NCBI GenBank assembly: GCA_003030745.1
Contig: PYVG01000021.1
Span: 1-24,157, forward strand
Length of the DNA stretch: 24,157 bases
Origin: Pseudidiomarina aestuarii
GTDB taxonomy: Bacteria > Pseudomonadota > Gammaproteobacteria > Enterobacterales > Alteromonadaceae
Reading direction: 5' to 3'
Shown: positions 16,464 through 24,157 of the stretch, one piece after another
Layout of the letters: each line of letters opens with the position of its first letter
Numbering within the stretch: position 1 is the stretch's first letter
Notes under the pieces: generated by a model
What the model saw: the letters and a program-made list of their open reading frames with translations, nothing else
The model's database searches: none
What the model was told of the DNA's origin: nothing
Program-made: the position numbers and the translations under genes

Positions 16464-17540
16464 TCAACGGTGGTAGGCAGGACTCAATTTATGGACCGCT
16501 TCAATAAATGCACCCGCATGATCAGGGTTCACTTCGGGATGAATTCCATGCCCTAAGTTAAAGACATGACCGTGTCCTTTGCCATAACTCGCCAGAATGG
16601 TGGCTACTTCTTCTTCTATACGTTGCGGTGAGGCATATAACACGCTCGGATCCATGTTTCCTTGCAATGCTACTTGGTCTTGAACCAACTGCCGCGCGGT
16701 ACCCATATCGGTGGTCCAATCGACACCTAAAGCATCACAACCGGTTGCTGCCATATCAGCCAGCCAAGCGCCACCGCCTTTCGTAAACAAAGTAACAGGT
16801 ACCGCACGACCATCAGCATGACGAGTTAAGCCAGCCACAATTTTCTTCATGTAGGCGAGGCTAAACTCACGATAATCGCGCGGACTCAGTACACCACCCC
16901 AAGTATCAAATACCATGACAGCCTGCGCACCGGCAGCAATCTGCGCATTCAAATACAGGATGACTGAGTCCGCGAGCTTATCGAGCAATAAGTGCATAGT
17001 TTTTGGTTCGGCAAATAGCATCTTTTTCACGACGCTAAAGTTCTTGGTGCTGCCGCCCTCGACCATATAAGTCGCGAGAGTCCAAGGACTGCCAGAAAAG
17101 CCGATCAGTGGCACTTTGCCACCGAGTTCGTGGCGAATGGTACGTACTGCATCGGTGACATAACGAAGCTCTTGCTCTGGATCTGGAATGCCCAGGTTTT
17201 CGACCGCTCGGTGATCACGCAGTGGTCGTTCGAAGCGCGGGCCTTCGCCTGCTTCAAAATACAAGCCTAATCCCATCGCATCGGGAATCGTTAAGATATC
17301 AGAGAACAGAATCGCGGCATCAAGAGGGAAGCGGCGTAGCGGTTGCATGGTGACTTCACAGGCTAACTCTGCATTCTTGCACAGGCTCATAAAATCACCA
17401 GCATGCGCCCGGGTAGCTTTATATTCAGGCAAATAACGTCCAGCCTGGCGCATCATCCAAATAGGCGTGCGTTCGGTCGGCTCGCGCATTAAAGCGCGCA
17501 GATAGACATCATTCTGTAGGGCTGGTTTGCTTAAGCTCAT
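16464..17540 (-). CDS. hemE: Uroporphyrinogen decarboxylase
   Basis: HemE removes four carboxyl groups from uroporphyrinogen III to give coproporphyrinogen III in heme synthesis. The frame extends upstream to a TTG at 17582. The ATG at 17540 gives 358 residues and the family N-terminus ([12 protein letters not shown]), so it is preferred. Key sites are present: [10 protein letters not shown] (31-40), Asp81 in [29 protein letters not shown], and the closing [13 protein letters not shown]. It follows nudC on the same strand with about 38 bases between, as in E. coli (rsd, nudC, hemE). The ribosome site is weak. A GC-rich hairpin at 16421-16446, without a T-run, lies just downstream. Confidence 0.97.
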   Translation of the reverse strand: MSLSKPALQNDVYLRALMREPTERTPIWMMRQAGRYLPEYKATRAHAGDFMSLCKNAELACEVTMQPLRRFPLDAAILFSDILTIPDAMGLGLYFEAGEGPRFERPLRDHRAVENLGIPDPEQELRYVTDAVRTIRHELGGKVPLIGFSGSPWTLATYMVEGGSTKNFSVVKKMLFAEPKTMHLLLDKLADSVILYLNAQIAAGAQAVMVFDTWGGVLSPRDYREFSLAYMKKIVAGLTRHADGRAVPVTLFTKGGGAWLADMAATGCDALGVDWTTDMGTARQLVQDQVALQGNMDPSVLYASPQRIEEEVATILASYGKGHGHVFNLGHGIHPEVNPDHAGAFIEAVHKLSPAYHR

Positions 17541-17578
17541 GCTATATCTCGTCTCGTCGCTGAATGGCGCGCATTCTA

Positions 17579-18409
17579 TCAATCTTCGCCGGTGGTTTCC
17601 TGCTCAATTTTCCGTTTGAGGGAATCGATTAACTTATACGCGATGGTTCCCTGCGGCGGCACCCGCGGTAACGCATCAATCGGAAACCAATCGCCCTCTT
17701 CCAATTCGAATGGGTCGAGGTGGATTTCGCCTGCTTCCCACTCGGCGATAAACCCTATCATCAAAGAGTGCGGGAAAGGCCACGACTGACTGGCAATGTA
17801 TTCGATGTTTCTGATTTCCACACCCGCTTCTTCCATCACTTCTCGAGCCAGCGTTTGCTCGAGCGTTTCGCCCGATTCGACAAAACCAGCGAGAACTGAA
17901 AACAGTCCCTCTGGATGACGCTTCCCACGAGCGAGAAGCACTTGGTTGCCTTTTCGAATGGCAACGATAATGCAGGGTGAAATGCGCGGATAGCAACGGT
18001 GCTGGCAACTGTGGCAATGCATCGCTAATTCCCAATCGACCGCTTGCATGCGCGTACCACAACGCCCACAAAACCTGTGAGTAAGCAGAAACTCGTTGAA
18101 TTGCTTAGCTCGGGCAGCTACCGCAAACAACTCATCATCACCTTGCAGAAGTATCTCGCGAACGTTGCCAAACTCGCCCAGATCAGCAAATTGGGTATCA
18201 CCATAATCAGCCATGACCAGATAACAATTCCGCTCACGAAGTTCGCCAAGGTAGACCACTTTATAGTCGCTGAGGTCAGGCATCGGAATTTGATTCAAGA
18301 TGCCGTGTGGAGGTAAAGATTCGCCTCGTTCGAGGATGATCTCGCCGCCTGCCACTATGAACCACCATGCGGGCTCGTCGGCAGCTGGGCGTTGATAGGG
18401 TTTATTCAT
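17579..18409 (-). CDS. nudC: NAD-capped RNA hydrolase / NADH pyrophosphatase
   Basis: NudC cleaves NADH and removes the NAD cap from RNA 5' ends. The 276-residue protein has the expected order: an N-terminal domain, a zinc finger with Cys114, Cys117, Cys132 and Cys135, and a Nudix box at 175-197 (GFVESGE, then REVMEEAGV). The NADH-specific motif after the box reads SQSWPFPHS (207-215); the family form is SQPWPFPxS, so the first Pro is replaced by Ser. All Nudix catalytic glutamates are present, so the protein is probably active. It is divergent from rsd and upstream of hemE, an arrangement shared with E. coli. Confidence 0.96.
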   Translation of the reverse strand: MNKPYQRPAADEPAWWFIVAGGEIILERGESLPPHGILNQIPMPDLSDYKVVYLGELRERNCYLVMADYGDTQFADLGEFGNVREILLQGDDELFAVAARAKQFNEFLLTHRFCGRCGTRMQAVDWELAMHCHSCQHRCYPRISPCIIVAIRKGNQVLLARGKRHPEGLFSVLAGFVESGETLEQTLAREVMEEAGVEIRNIEYIASQSWPFPHSLMIGFIAEWEAGEIHLDPFELEEGDWFPIDALPRVPPQGTIAYKLIDSLKRKIEQETTGED

Positions 18410-18462
18410 CTGATTCGACTCACAGGTACATGCTCTTTTACGATTATTCTGAGCGAAAACGG

Positions 18463-18492
18463 TTGACGGTAGCTTAGCATCATCAGTATGTT
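18463..18492 (+). promoter_or_regulatory. Probable promoter of rsd
   Basis: A -35-like TTGACG (18463-18468) and a -10-like TATGTT (18487-18492) are 18 bases apart, 29 bases before the rsd ATG. Just after the -10 lies a short inverted repeat, GAACA-CTA-TGTTC (18493-18505), which would fall at the transcription start and could be an operator. A good ribosome site (AGGAG, 18510-18514) follows. Confidence 0.45.
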
Positions 18493-18520
18493 GAACACTA
18501 TGTTCTGACAGGAGAATCGA

Positions 18521-19009
18521 ATGCTAGAAAGGAACGAGCAAGCAAAGCAACGCTGGGGTGGTGCTCATAAATCAATCGACACCTGGCTGCATGCACGTCA
18601 AGACTTGCTAATTGAATACTTTAAGTTAGCGGGCTTACCGCCCTATGAGCGGGAGAGTCAGGCTTTGCCTGCGCTAGCGGACGTGCGTAATTTTTGCGGC
18701 ATGCTCATGGATTACATTTCTGCCGGACACTTTGAAATCTACGACCACATTATTGAGTCGACCGATAAAGCGCCGCAAAGCACGCGTGATATTGCCAACG
18801 AACTGTTTCCATTAATCAGCGACACGACGGAAATAGCGCTCGACTTCAATGATCGTTACAGCGAACGCGATGAACGGTCCGATCTGAAGAATTTTGATCG
18901 CGAATTATCATCTCTTGGCGAAGCCTTAGAGTTACGCATGGAGTTTGAAGATCGTTTATTGGCGGCTCTTGATCAGCATGAATTGCTGCTCGTCGATAAC
19001 CAATCGTAA
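18521..19009 (+). CDS. rsd: Regulator of sigma D (anti-sigma70 factor), Rsd/AlgQ family
   Basis: Rsd binds the housekeeping sigma factor in stationary phase and favours use of alternative sigma factors; the Pseudomonas homolog is AlgQ. The 162-residue all-helical protein aligns by eye with E. coli Rsd: WLHARQDLLIEYFKLAG near residue 22, FCGMLMDYISAGHFEIYDHI near 58, and SSLGEALELRMEFEDRLL near 130. The ATG has AGGAG six bases upstream. Its position divergent from nudC-hemE is the conserved enterobacterial arrangement, which supports the call. A strong bidirectional terminator follows. Confidence 0.94.
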   Translation: MLERNEQAKQRWGGAHKSIDTWLHARQDLLIEYFKLAGLPPYERESQALPALADVRNFCGMLMDYISAGHFEIYDHIIESTDKAPQSTRDIANELFPLISDTTEIALDFNDRYSERDERSDLKNFDRELSSLGEALELRMEFEDRLLAALDQHELLLVDNQS

Positions 19010-19029
19010 CAGACATAGAAAGCCAATAA

Positions 19030-19056
19030 AAAAACCAGCTCCGTGAGCTGGTTTTT
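19030..19056. terminator. Bidirectional terminator between rsd and the FKBP gene
   Basis: A 12-bp perfect stem (19030-19041 with 19045-19056) has a CGT loop, an A-run on its left and a T-run on its right. It can therefore terminate both convergent genes. Confidence 0.92.
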
Positions 19057-19074
19057 TAGTTTCTGGGTAACTGA

Positions 19075-19854
19075 TTAGTTACCTTCTGATTGAACTTCGG
19101 CAGCTGGCATTTCAGCTTCTTCTTGCTCAACAATGTCCAACAACTCCACTTCAAAAATGAGTGTTGAATTTGGTGGAATCATGCCGCCACCAACTTCGCG
19201 CTCACCGTAAGCTAAGTTAGCTGGGATCACGAAGCGATACTTGGAACCAACACCCATCAACTGAACGCCTTCAGTCCAGCCCGCAATCACACGATTCAGT
19301 GGGAATACAGCAGGTTCGCCGCGCTCGAATGAGCTATCAAATACTTCGCCATCAATCAGCGTGCCTTCGTAATGAACTTCAACAATGTCTGTTGCTACTG
19401 GCTTCGGAGCATCATCTGGTGCCGCACTGATAACTTCGTACTGCAGGCCTGATTCCGTAACCATTACGCCTTCTTTTTTGGCGTTTTCAGCAAGGTACGC
19501 TTCGCCTTCGGCTTGTGCTTTGCCGCCAATGACTTGCTGACGTTGTTCGACAACCATTTCTTGCATTTGCGTCAACAGTGCTTCGGCATCTTCTTGGCTG
19601 ATTTTTGATTCAGCTTTCAATGAGTCGACAAAGCCTGCAATAACCAACTGGCGATCTAAAACGAATTCAGCTTCTTCTTGATTCGTTAAATTTGTTGCGA
19701 CAAAAGTACCTACAGATGAACCCAGTGCATAGGCCATGCGGTCGCGTTCTTCGGTCGGTTCGACTTCGCTTACTGGGTATGGTTCTGGCTTACTACAGCC
19801 AACAATTGCCACTGCTAAAGCAGTCAGAACAAATGGCTTAACTAATTGCTTCAT
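19075..19854 (-). CDS. fkpA: FKBP-type peptidyl-prolyl isomerase lipoprotein (FkpA-like)
   Basis: The 259-residue product is an envelope protein-folding isomerase and chaperone. Several in-frame ATGs lie at 19869-19854. The one at 19854 is chosen because GGAG lies about 8 bases before it. The N-terminus is a lipoprotein signal with lipobox IVGC and Cys20, whereas E. coli FkpA is a soluble periplasmic protein; Mip-like relatives are lipidated. An N-terminal helical dimerisation domain (about 35-125) is followed by the FKBP domain (about 138-243), with VEVHYEGTLIDGEVFDSSFERGEP, FPLNRVIAGWTEGVQLM and the end VGGGMIPPNSTLIFEVELLDI. An acidic Glu/Ala tail follows. It is divergent from slyX, as in E. 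coli. Confidence 0.9.
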   Translation of the reverse strand: MKQLVKPFVLTALAVAIVGCSKPEPYPVSEVEPTEERDRMAYALGSSVGTFVATNLTNQEEAEFVLDRQLVIAGFVDSLKAESKISQEDAEALLTQMQEMVVEQRQQVIGGKAQAEGEAYLAENAKKEGVMVTESGLQYEVISAAPDDAPKPVATDIVEVHYEGTLIDGEVFDSSFERGEPAVFPLNRVIAGWTEGVQLMGVGSKYRFVIPANLAYGEREVGGGMIPPNSTLIFEVELLDIVEQEEAEMPAAEVQSEGN

Positions 19855-19940
19855 GTACATCTCCATCATTGAATTCTGTATGAGAGTAGGTTGTAATTCG
19901 CTGCGGTCACTATACTACACATAAAGAAGGGTGTTTGCCT

Positions 19941-20174
19941 ATGGCAGCTCAAAAAGAAGACGAGTTTAACGAGAGACTTACACAACTGGAAAGTCAGCTA
20001 GCGTTTCAGGAAGATGAAATTGCCTCATTGAACCAACTCGTCACCAGTCACAACGATGAGTTGCAAATGTTGCAGCGTAAAATGGCGTTGCTGATAGAGA
20101 AATTTCAGCAAATTCAAGAACGTGGTAATGATGATTCGCAAGACCCTGCCGCGGAGATTCCACCGCACTATTGA
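19941..20174 (+). CDS. slyX: SlyX family protein
   Basis: This is a 77-residue, mostly coiled-coil protein (heptads across about 8-60: LTQLESQLAFQEDEIASLNQLV, then LQMLQRKMALLIEKF) with the Pro-Pro-His-Tyr end typical of SlyX. The molecular function of SlyX is unknown. A TTG six bases upstream is in frame, but the ATG at 19941 has a better-placed GAAGG site. It is divergent from the fkpA-like gene, a conserved pair, and 50 bases upstream of prkB on the same strand. The 86-base gap to the FKBP start contains a -10-like TATACT at 19911-19916 but no clear -35. Confidence 0.9.
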   Translation: MAAQKEDEFNERLTQLESQLAFQEDEIASLNQLVTSHNDELQMLQRKMALLIEKFQQIQERGNDDSQDPAAEIPPHY

Positions 20175-20224
20175 TCAAAAGCGACTGAGCCCGTATAACA
20201 TGTAGTCCACTTTTCGGAGGATTC

Positions 20225-21118
20225 ATGTCGCAACAACATCCAATCATCGCTGTAACGGGCTCATCTGGGGCAGGTACAACGACGACCAGTCAGGCACTGC
20301 GACACATTTTTCGCACGCAAAATTTGCAAGCTGCATTCGTTGAGGGTGACAGCTTTCATCGCTATTCGCGGCCGGAAATGGAATTAGCGATTCGGAAAGC
20401 TCAAGAGCAAGGCAAGCACATCAGTTATTTTGGCCCTGAAGCGAATAACTTTAATCGACTGGAATCCTTATTCCGCGAGTACAGTGAAACGGGTACGGGC
20501 CAAACCCGTCGTTACTTACACAACTTTGATGATGCGGTTCCTTATCACCAAATGCCGGGCACCTTTACTCCTTGGGAAGACTTACCGAGTGATACCGACC
20601 TACTCTTCTATGAAGGCCTGCATGGCGGCGTAACTGGCGATGACTATGACGTTGCCCAATATGTCGACTTGTTGATTGGCATGGTCCCCATCGTCAACTT
20701 AGAGTGGATTCAAAAGTTGATGCGTGACACCTCCGAAAGAGGTCATTCTCGTGAAGCCGTAACACAAAGTATTGTGCGCAGTATGGAAGATTATATTCAC
20801 CATATCGTGCCGCAGTTCTCGCGTACCCACATCAACTTTCAGCGTGTGCCAACCGTGGATACCTCGAATCCGTTTAGCGCAAAAGATATTCCGTCATTGG
20901 ATGAAAGCTTTGTCGTCATTCGCTTCCGCGGCATGCGCCACGTAGACTTTCCCTATTACTTGCAGATGATTGATGGTTCATTCATGTCGCGCATGAATAC
21001 CTTAGTCGTGCCCGGTGGGAAAATGGTATTCGCTATGGAATTGATACTGGCGCCGCTGATTGACGATCTCATGTCGAAGAAACGTCACGGCGGCGAACTA
21101 GACTGGATCTGCCGCTAA
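20225..21118 (+). CDS. prkB: Phosphoribulokinase-family protein PrkB
   Basis: The 297-residue protein belongs to the proteobacterial phosphoribulokinase family and resembles E. coli PrkB. The P-loop is GSSGAGTTTT (12-21), with Thr where most P-loops have Lys, as is usual in this family. Other motifs are VEGDSFHRY near 39, ISYFGPEANNF near 66, FYEGLHGG near 128 and VPIVNLEWIQKLMRD near 154. No RuBisCO or other Calvin-cycle gene is visible, and the role of these orphan kinases in heterotrophs is unknown. GGAGG lies 4 bases before the ATG. In E. coli prkB sits next to yhfA; here rlmJ and a repeat block lie between prkB and the YhfA-like gene. Confidence 0.92.
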   Translation: MSQQHPIIAVTGSSGAGTTTTSQALRHIFRTQNLQAAFVEGDSFHRYSRPEMELAIRKAQEQGKHISYFGPEANNFNRLESLFREYSETGTGQTRRYLHNFDDAVPYHQMPGTFTPWEDLPSDTDLLFYEGLHGGVTGDDYDVAQYVDLLIGMVPIVNLEWIQKLMRDTSERGHSREAVTQSIVRSMEDYIHHIVPQFSRTHINFQRVPTVDTSNPFSAKDIPSLDESFVVIRFRGMRHVDFPYYLQMIDGSFMSRMNTLVVPGGKMVFAMELILAPLIDDLMSKKRHGGELDWICR

Positions 21119-21124
21119 CTTCAA

Positions 21125-21180
21125 GTGAATAGTAAATAGGGAATAGGGAATAGGGAACAAGGAACAGGGAATAGGGACTA
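21125..21180. repeat. Heptanucleotide tandem repeat, left arm
   Basis: Eight consecutive 7-base units starting at 21125 follow the pattern GKGAAYA: GTGAATA, GTAAATA, GGGAATA (twice), GGGAACA, AGGAACA, GGGAATA and GGGACTA. It starts 6 bases after the prkB stop. Confidence 0.9.
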
Positions 21181-21188
21181 GAACTACA

Positions 21189-21214
21189 AAAAAGACACTA
21201 TCTTAGCTCTTTTT
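21189..21214. terminator. A/T-rich hairpin between the two repeat arms
   Basis: AAAAAGA (21189-21195) pairs with TCTTTTT (21208-21214), with a small inner CTA/TAG pairing. It could act as a weak bidirectional terminator for the convergent prkB and rlmJ genes. The stem has little GC, so efficiency is doubtful. Confidence 0.45.
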
Positions 21215-21215
21215 A

Positions 21216-21266
21216 GGTTCTGCTGTTCACAGTTCTGCTGTTCACAGTTCACTGTTCACTGTTCAC
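21216..21266. repeat. Heptanucleotide tandem repeat, right arm (opposite orientation)
   Basis: On the minus strand the units read GTGAACA, GTGAACA, GTGAACT, GTGAACA, then GCAGAACT, GTGAACA, GCAGAACC. The last four form two copies of a 15-base unit. The first unit contains the TGA stop codon of rlmJ. The unit resembles that of the left arm, on the opposite strand. Confidence 0.9.
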
Positions 21267-22108
21267 TTTCCAGAGAGCCATTGGGTTTGTGCTTGCGCGC
21301 CGCGGTCTTGGGCTAGCAGTGGGCGTAGAAACTCAAGTAAGGCTGGAGCTTGTTGGGTCAGTCCGTACGGTGGATTGATGAACAACATCCCGCACCCATT
21401 CAGCTTAGTGTTGTCGAGTGGCTCACGAATGAGCAAATCAACCGCATACACTTTGTCTGCTTGTGGCAAGGCCAAGACCCGTTGATGAAACTCACCGATG
21501 GTGAGCGGATCTTTGATGGGATACCAGACTGCGTAAACACCGGTACTCCAGCGTTTCAGTGCCGCTTGTAACGCATTAATGACTTGGTCGAATTCATCGC
21601 GCTGCTCAAAAGGTGGGTCAATCAATACCATGCCGCGTTTTTGTGGCGGCGGTAACAACGCCTTCATGGCAGCGTAGCCATTTTCTTGCTGCAACACTTT
21701 CACTTGCCGTTGCCGCCGAAAATTGACCGCAAGCTCCATCGCATCCAGTGGGTGCAATTCACATAATGTCAGCTGATCTTGTTCACGCAAATGCGCTTGT
21801 GTCAGCCACGGTGAACCCGGGTACCAGCGCATAATATCGCCGTCATTTAATGAACGCACTGCTGCCACATAACCCGCTAGTGCTTCAGGAACCTCAGCCG
21901 CTTGTAGCAAGCGACCGATACCCTGTTCCCACTCTGCGGTTTTCTGAGCTTGTTCACCGGTCAAATCATACATGCCGATGCCTGCGTGGGTATCCAACAC
22001 AAACATCGGTTTATCTTTTTGCGTAAGGTAGTCTAAACACACCCATTGCAAAGCATGTTTCAAAACGTCAGCAAAATTGCCTGCATGGTAGCTATGACGG
22101 TAGTTCAT
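21263..22108 (-). CDS. rlmJ: 23S rRNA (adenine(2030)-N6)-methyltransferase
   Basis: RlmJ methylates A2030 of 23S rRNA using SAM. The 281-residue length fits. The N-terminus MNYRHSYHAGNFADVLKHA is diagnostic. The SAM-binding segment is FVLDTHAGIGMYDL (36-49), YPGSP follows at 96-100, and the catalytic motif IV is DPPFE (164-168). It lies 8 bases after the OsmC-like gene and is the last gene of the astA-astD-osmC-rlmJ run. Its stop codon falls inside the heptanucleotide repeat block. Confidence 0.95.
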   Translation of the reverse strand: MNYRHSYHAGNFADVLKHALQWVCLDYLTQKDKPMFVLDTHAGIGMYDLTGEQAQKTAEWEQGIGRLLQAAEVPEALAGYVAAVRSLNDGDIMRWYPGSPWLTQAHLREQDQLTLCELHPLDAMELAVNFRRQRQVKVLQQENGYAAMKALLPPPQKRGMVLIDPPFEQRDEFDQVINALQAALKRWSTGVYAVWYPIKDPLTIGEFHQRVLALPQADKVYAVDLLIREPLDNTKLNGCGMLFINPPYGLTQQAPALLEFLRPLLAQDRGAQAQTQWLSGK

Positions 22109-22116
22109 GAGGTTCG

Positions 22117-22536
22117 TTACTCAGTTGCCGCTTCAATACTAAAGCTATGCGTCACATTCACTGCAACTTCTAGCATTTTCGCGACTGAGCAATACTTCTC
22201 AGCACTCAATTGCACCGCTCGCTCCACATGCTTTTCGGCGATATCCGTACCGGTGACCACAAAATGCAAATGAATATCTGTAAACACCGCTGGCGTCGCA
22301 TCGGCACGCTTACCATCCACGTCACAGCGCACAGCCGTCACTTGCTGACGAGTTTTCTCAAGAATAGACACCACATCCACAGATGAGCAGCCACCAGCAG
22401 CCATGAGTACCAGCTCCATAGGACTCGCGGCAGTGGCTTTATCGCCATCCATTCGCACGGTGTGGCCAGAGCCCGACTCAGCGGAAAACTCCATGCCTTG
22501 TACCCATTTCACTTGCGCATGCATTGCTGCTGCCAT
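22117..22536 (-). CDS. OsmC-family protein, YhfA-like
   Basis: The 139-residue protein belongs to the OsmC/Ohr fold, whose studied members reduce organic peroxides with a pair of cysteines. Both candidate cysteines are present: Cys50 in MAAGGCSSVDVVSIL and Cys116 in SAEKYCSVAKML. The sequence is closer to E. coli YhfA (QVKWVQGMEF, SPMELVLMAAGGC, NVTHSF) than to OsmC or Ohr proper, and the substrate of YhfA is unknown. Two ATGs compete: 22542 lies only 2 bases after GAGGG, while 22536 has proper spacing and is preferred. It starts 19 bases after astD and ends 8 before rlmJ, so it is probably cotranscribed with both. Confidence 0.9.
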   Translation of the reverse strand: MAAAMHAQVKWVQGMEFSAESGSGHTVRMDGDKATAASPMELVLMAAGGCSSVDVVSILEKTRQQVTAVRCDVDGKRADATPAVFTDIHLHFVVTGTDIAEKHVERAVQLSAEKYCSVAKMLEVAVNVTHSFSIEAATE

Positions 22537-22555
22537 CGTCATTTCCCTCGCTCGA

Positions 22556-24157
<1,602 letters not shown>

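Noticed and set aside
17541..17582. Upstream TTG start for hemE that would overlap nudC
   Set aside because: The added 14 residues are not family-like, and the ATG at 17540 gives the standard HemE N-terminus.
21125..21266. Possible CRISPR array
   Set aside because: Units are 7 bases in direct contact with no spacers, and no cas gene is present.

Overview
The window is chromosomal DNA of a gammaproteobacterium, most likely an Alteromonadales member close to Idiomarina or Pseudidiomarina. This is inferred from family content and gene order (dusB-fis, rsd/nudC-hemE, tRNA-Gly/orn/rsgA-psd, fkpA/slyX, prkB and a YhfA-type OsmC gene), not from a database search. GC looks close to 50 % and codon use is even throughout. 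I see no insertion sequence, phage, integrase, toxin-antitoxin pair, CRISPR array or biosynthetic cluster. Coding density is very high, and no gene-free stretch reaches 300 bases. The longest gaps are about 197 bases (7011-7207) and about 140 bases (21119-21262).

Layout. (1) 1-748: end of dusB, then fis, closed by a strong terminator. (2) 805-4633: purH, a gene for an exported methyltransferase-like protein, then purD. (3) 4718-6571: a composite EAL-CBS-GGDEF cyclic-di-GMP protein. (4) 6576-8690: a maoP-like gene (minus strand) divergent from a DUF423 membrane protein gene, then a DUF21/CBS membrane protein gene. (5) 8698-12188: tRNA-Gly(GCC) and orn on the minus strand, divergent from rsgA-psd-GDPD. 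(6) 12194-16342: an RND efflux permease and its membrane fusion protein (minus strand). (7) 16464-19009: nudC-hemE (minus) divergent from rsd (plus). (8) 19075-21118: an FKBP isomerase lipoprotein gene (minus) divergent from slyX-prkB (plus). (9) 21263-24157: a minus-strand run astA(partial)-astD-osmC/yhfA-rlmJ.

The genes are mostly housekeeping: purine synthesis (purH, purD), ribosome and RNA work (dusB, rsgA, orn, rlmJ, tRNA-Gly), transcription and nucleoid control (fis, rsd, maoP-like), phospholipids (psd, GDPD), heme (hemE), NAD turnover (nudC), arginine catabolism (astA, astD), envelope functions (RND pump, FKBP) and c-di-GMP signalling.

I found no convincing new multi-gene system. The parts most worth a second look are a 7-base-phased repeat block with two oppositely oriented arms between prkB and rlmJ, the exported methyltransferase-like gene inside the purH-purD pair, the EAL-CBS-GGDEF fusion with an altered GGDDF motif, and several operator-like inverted repeats near promoters.
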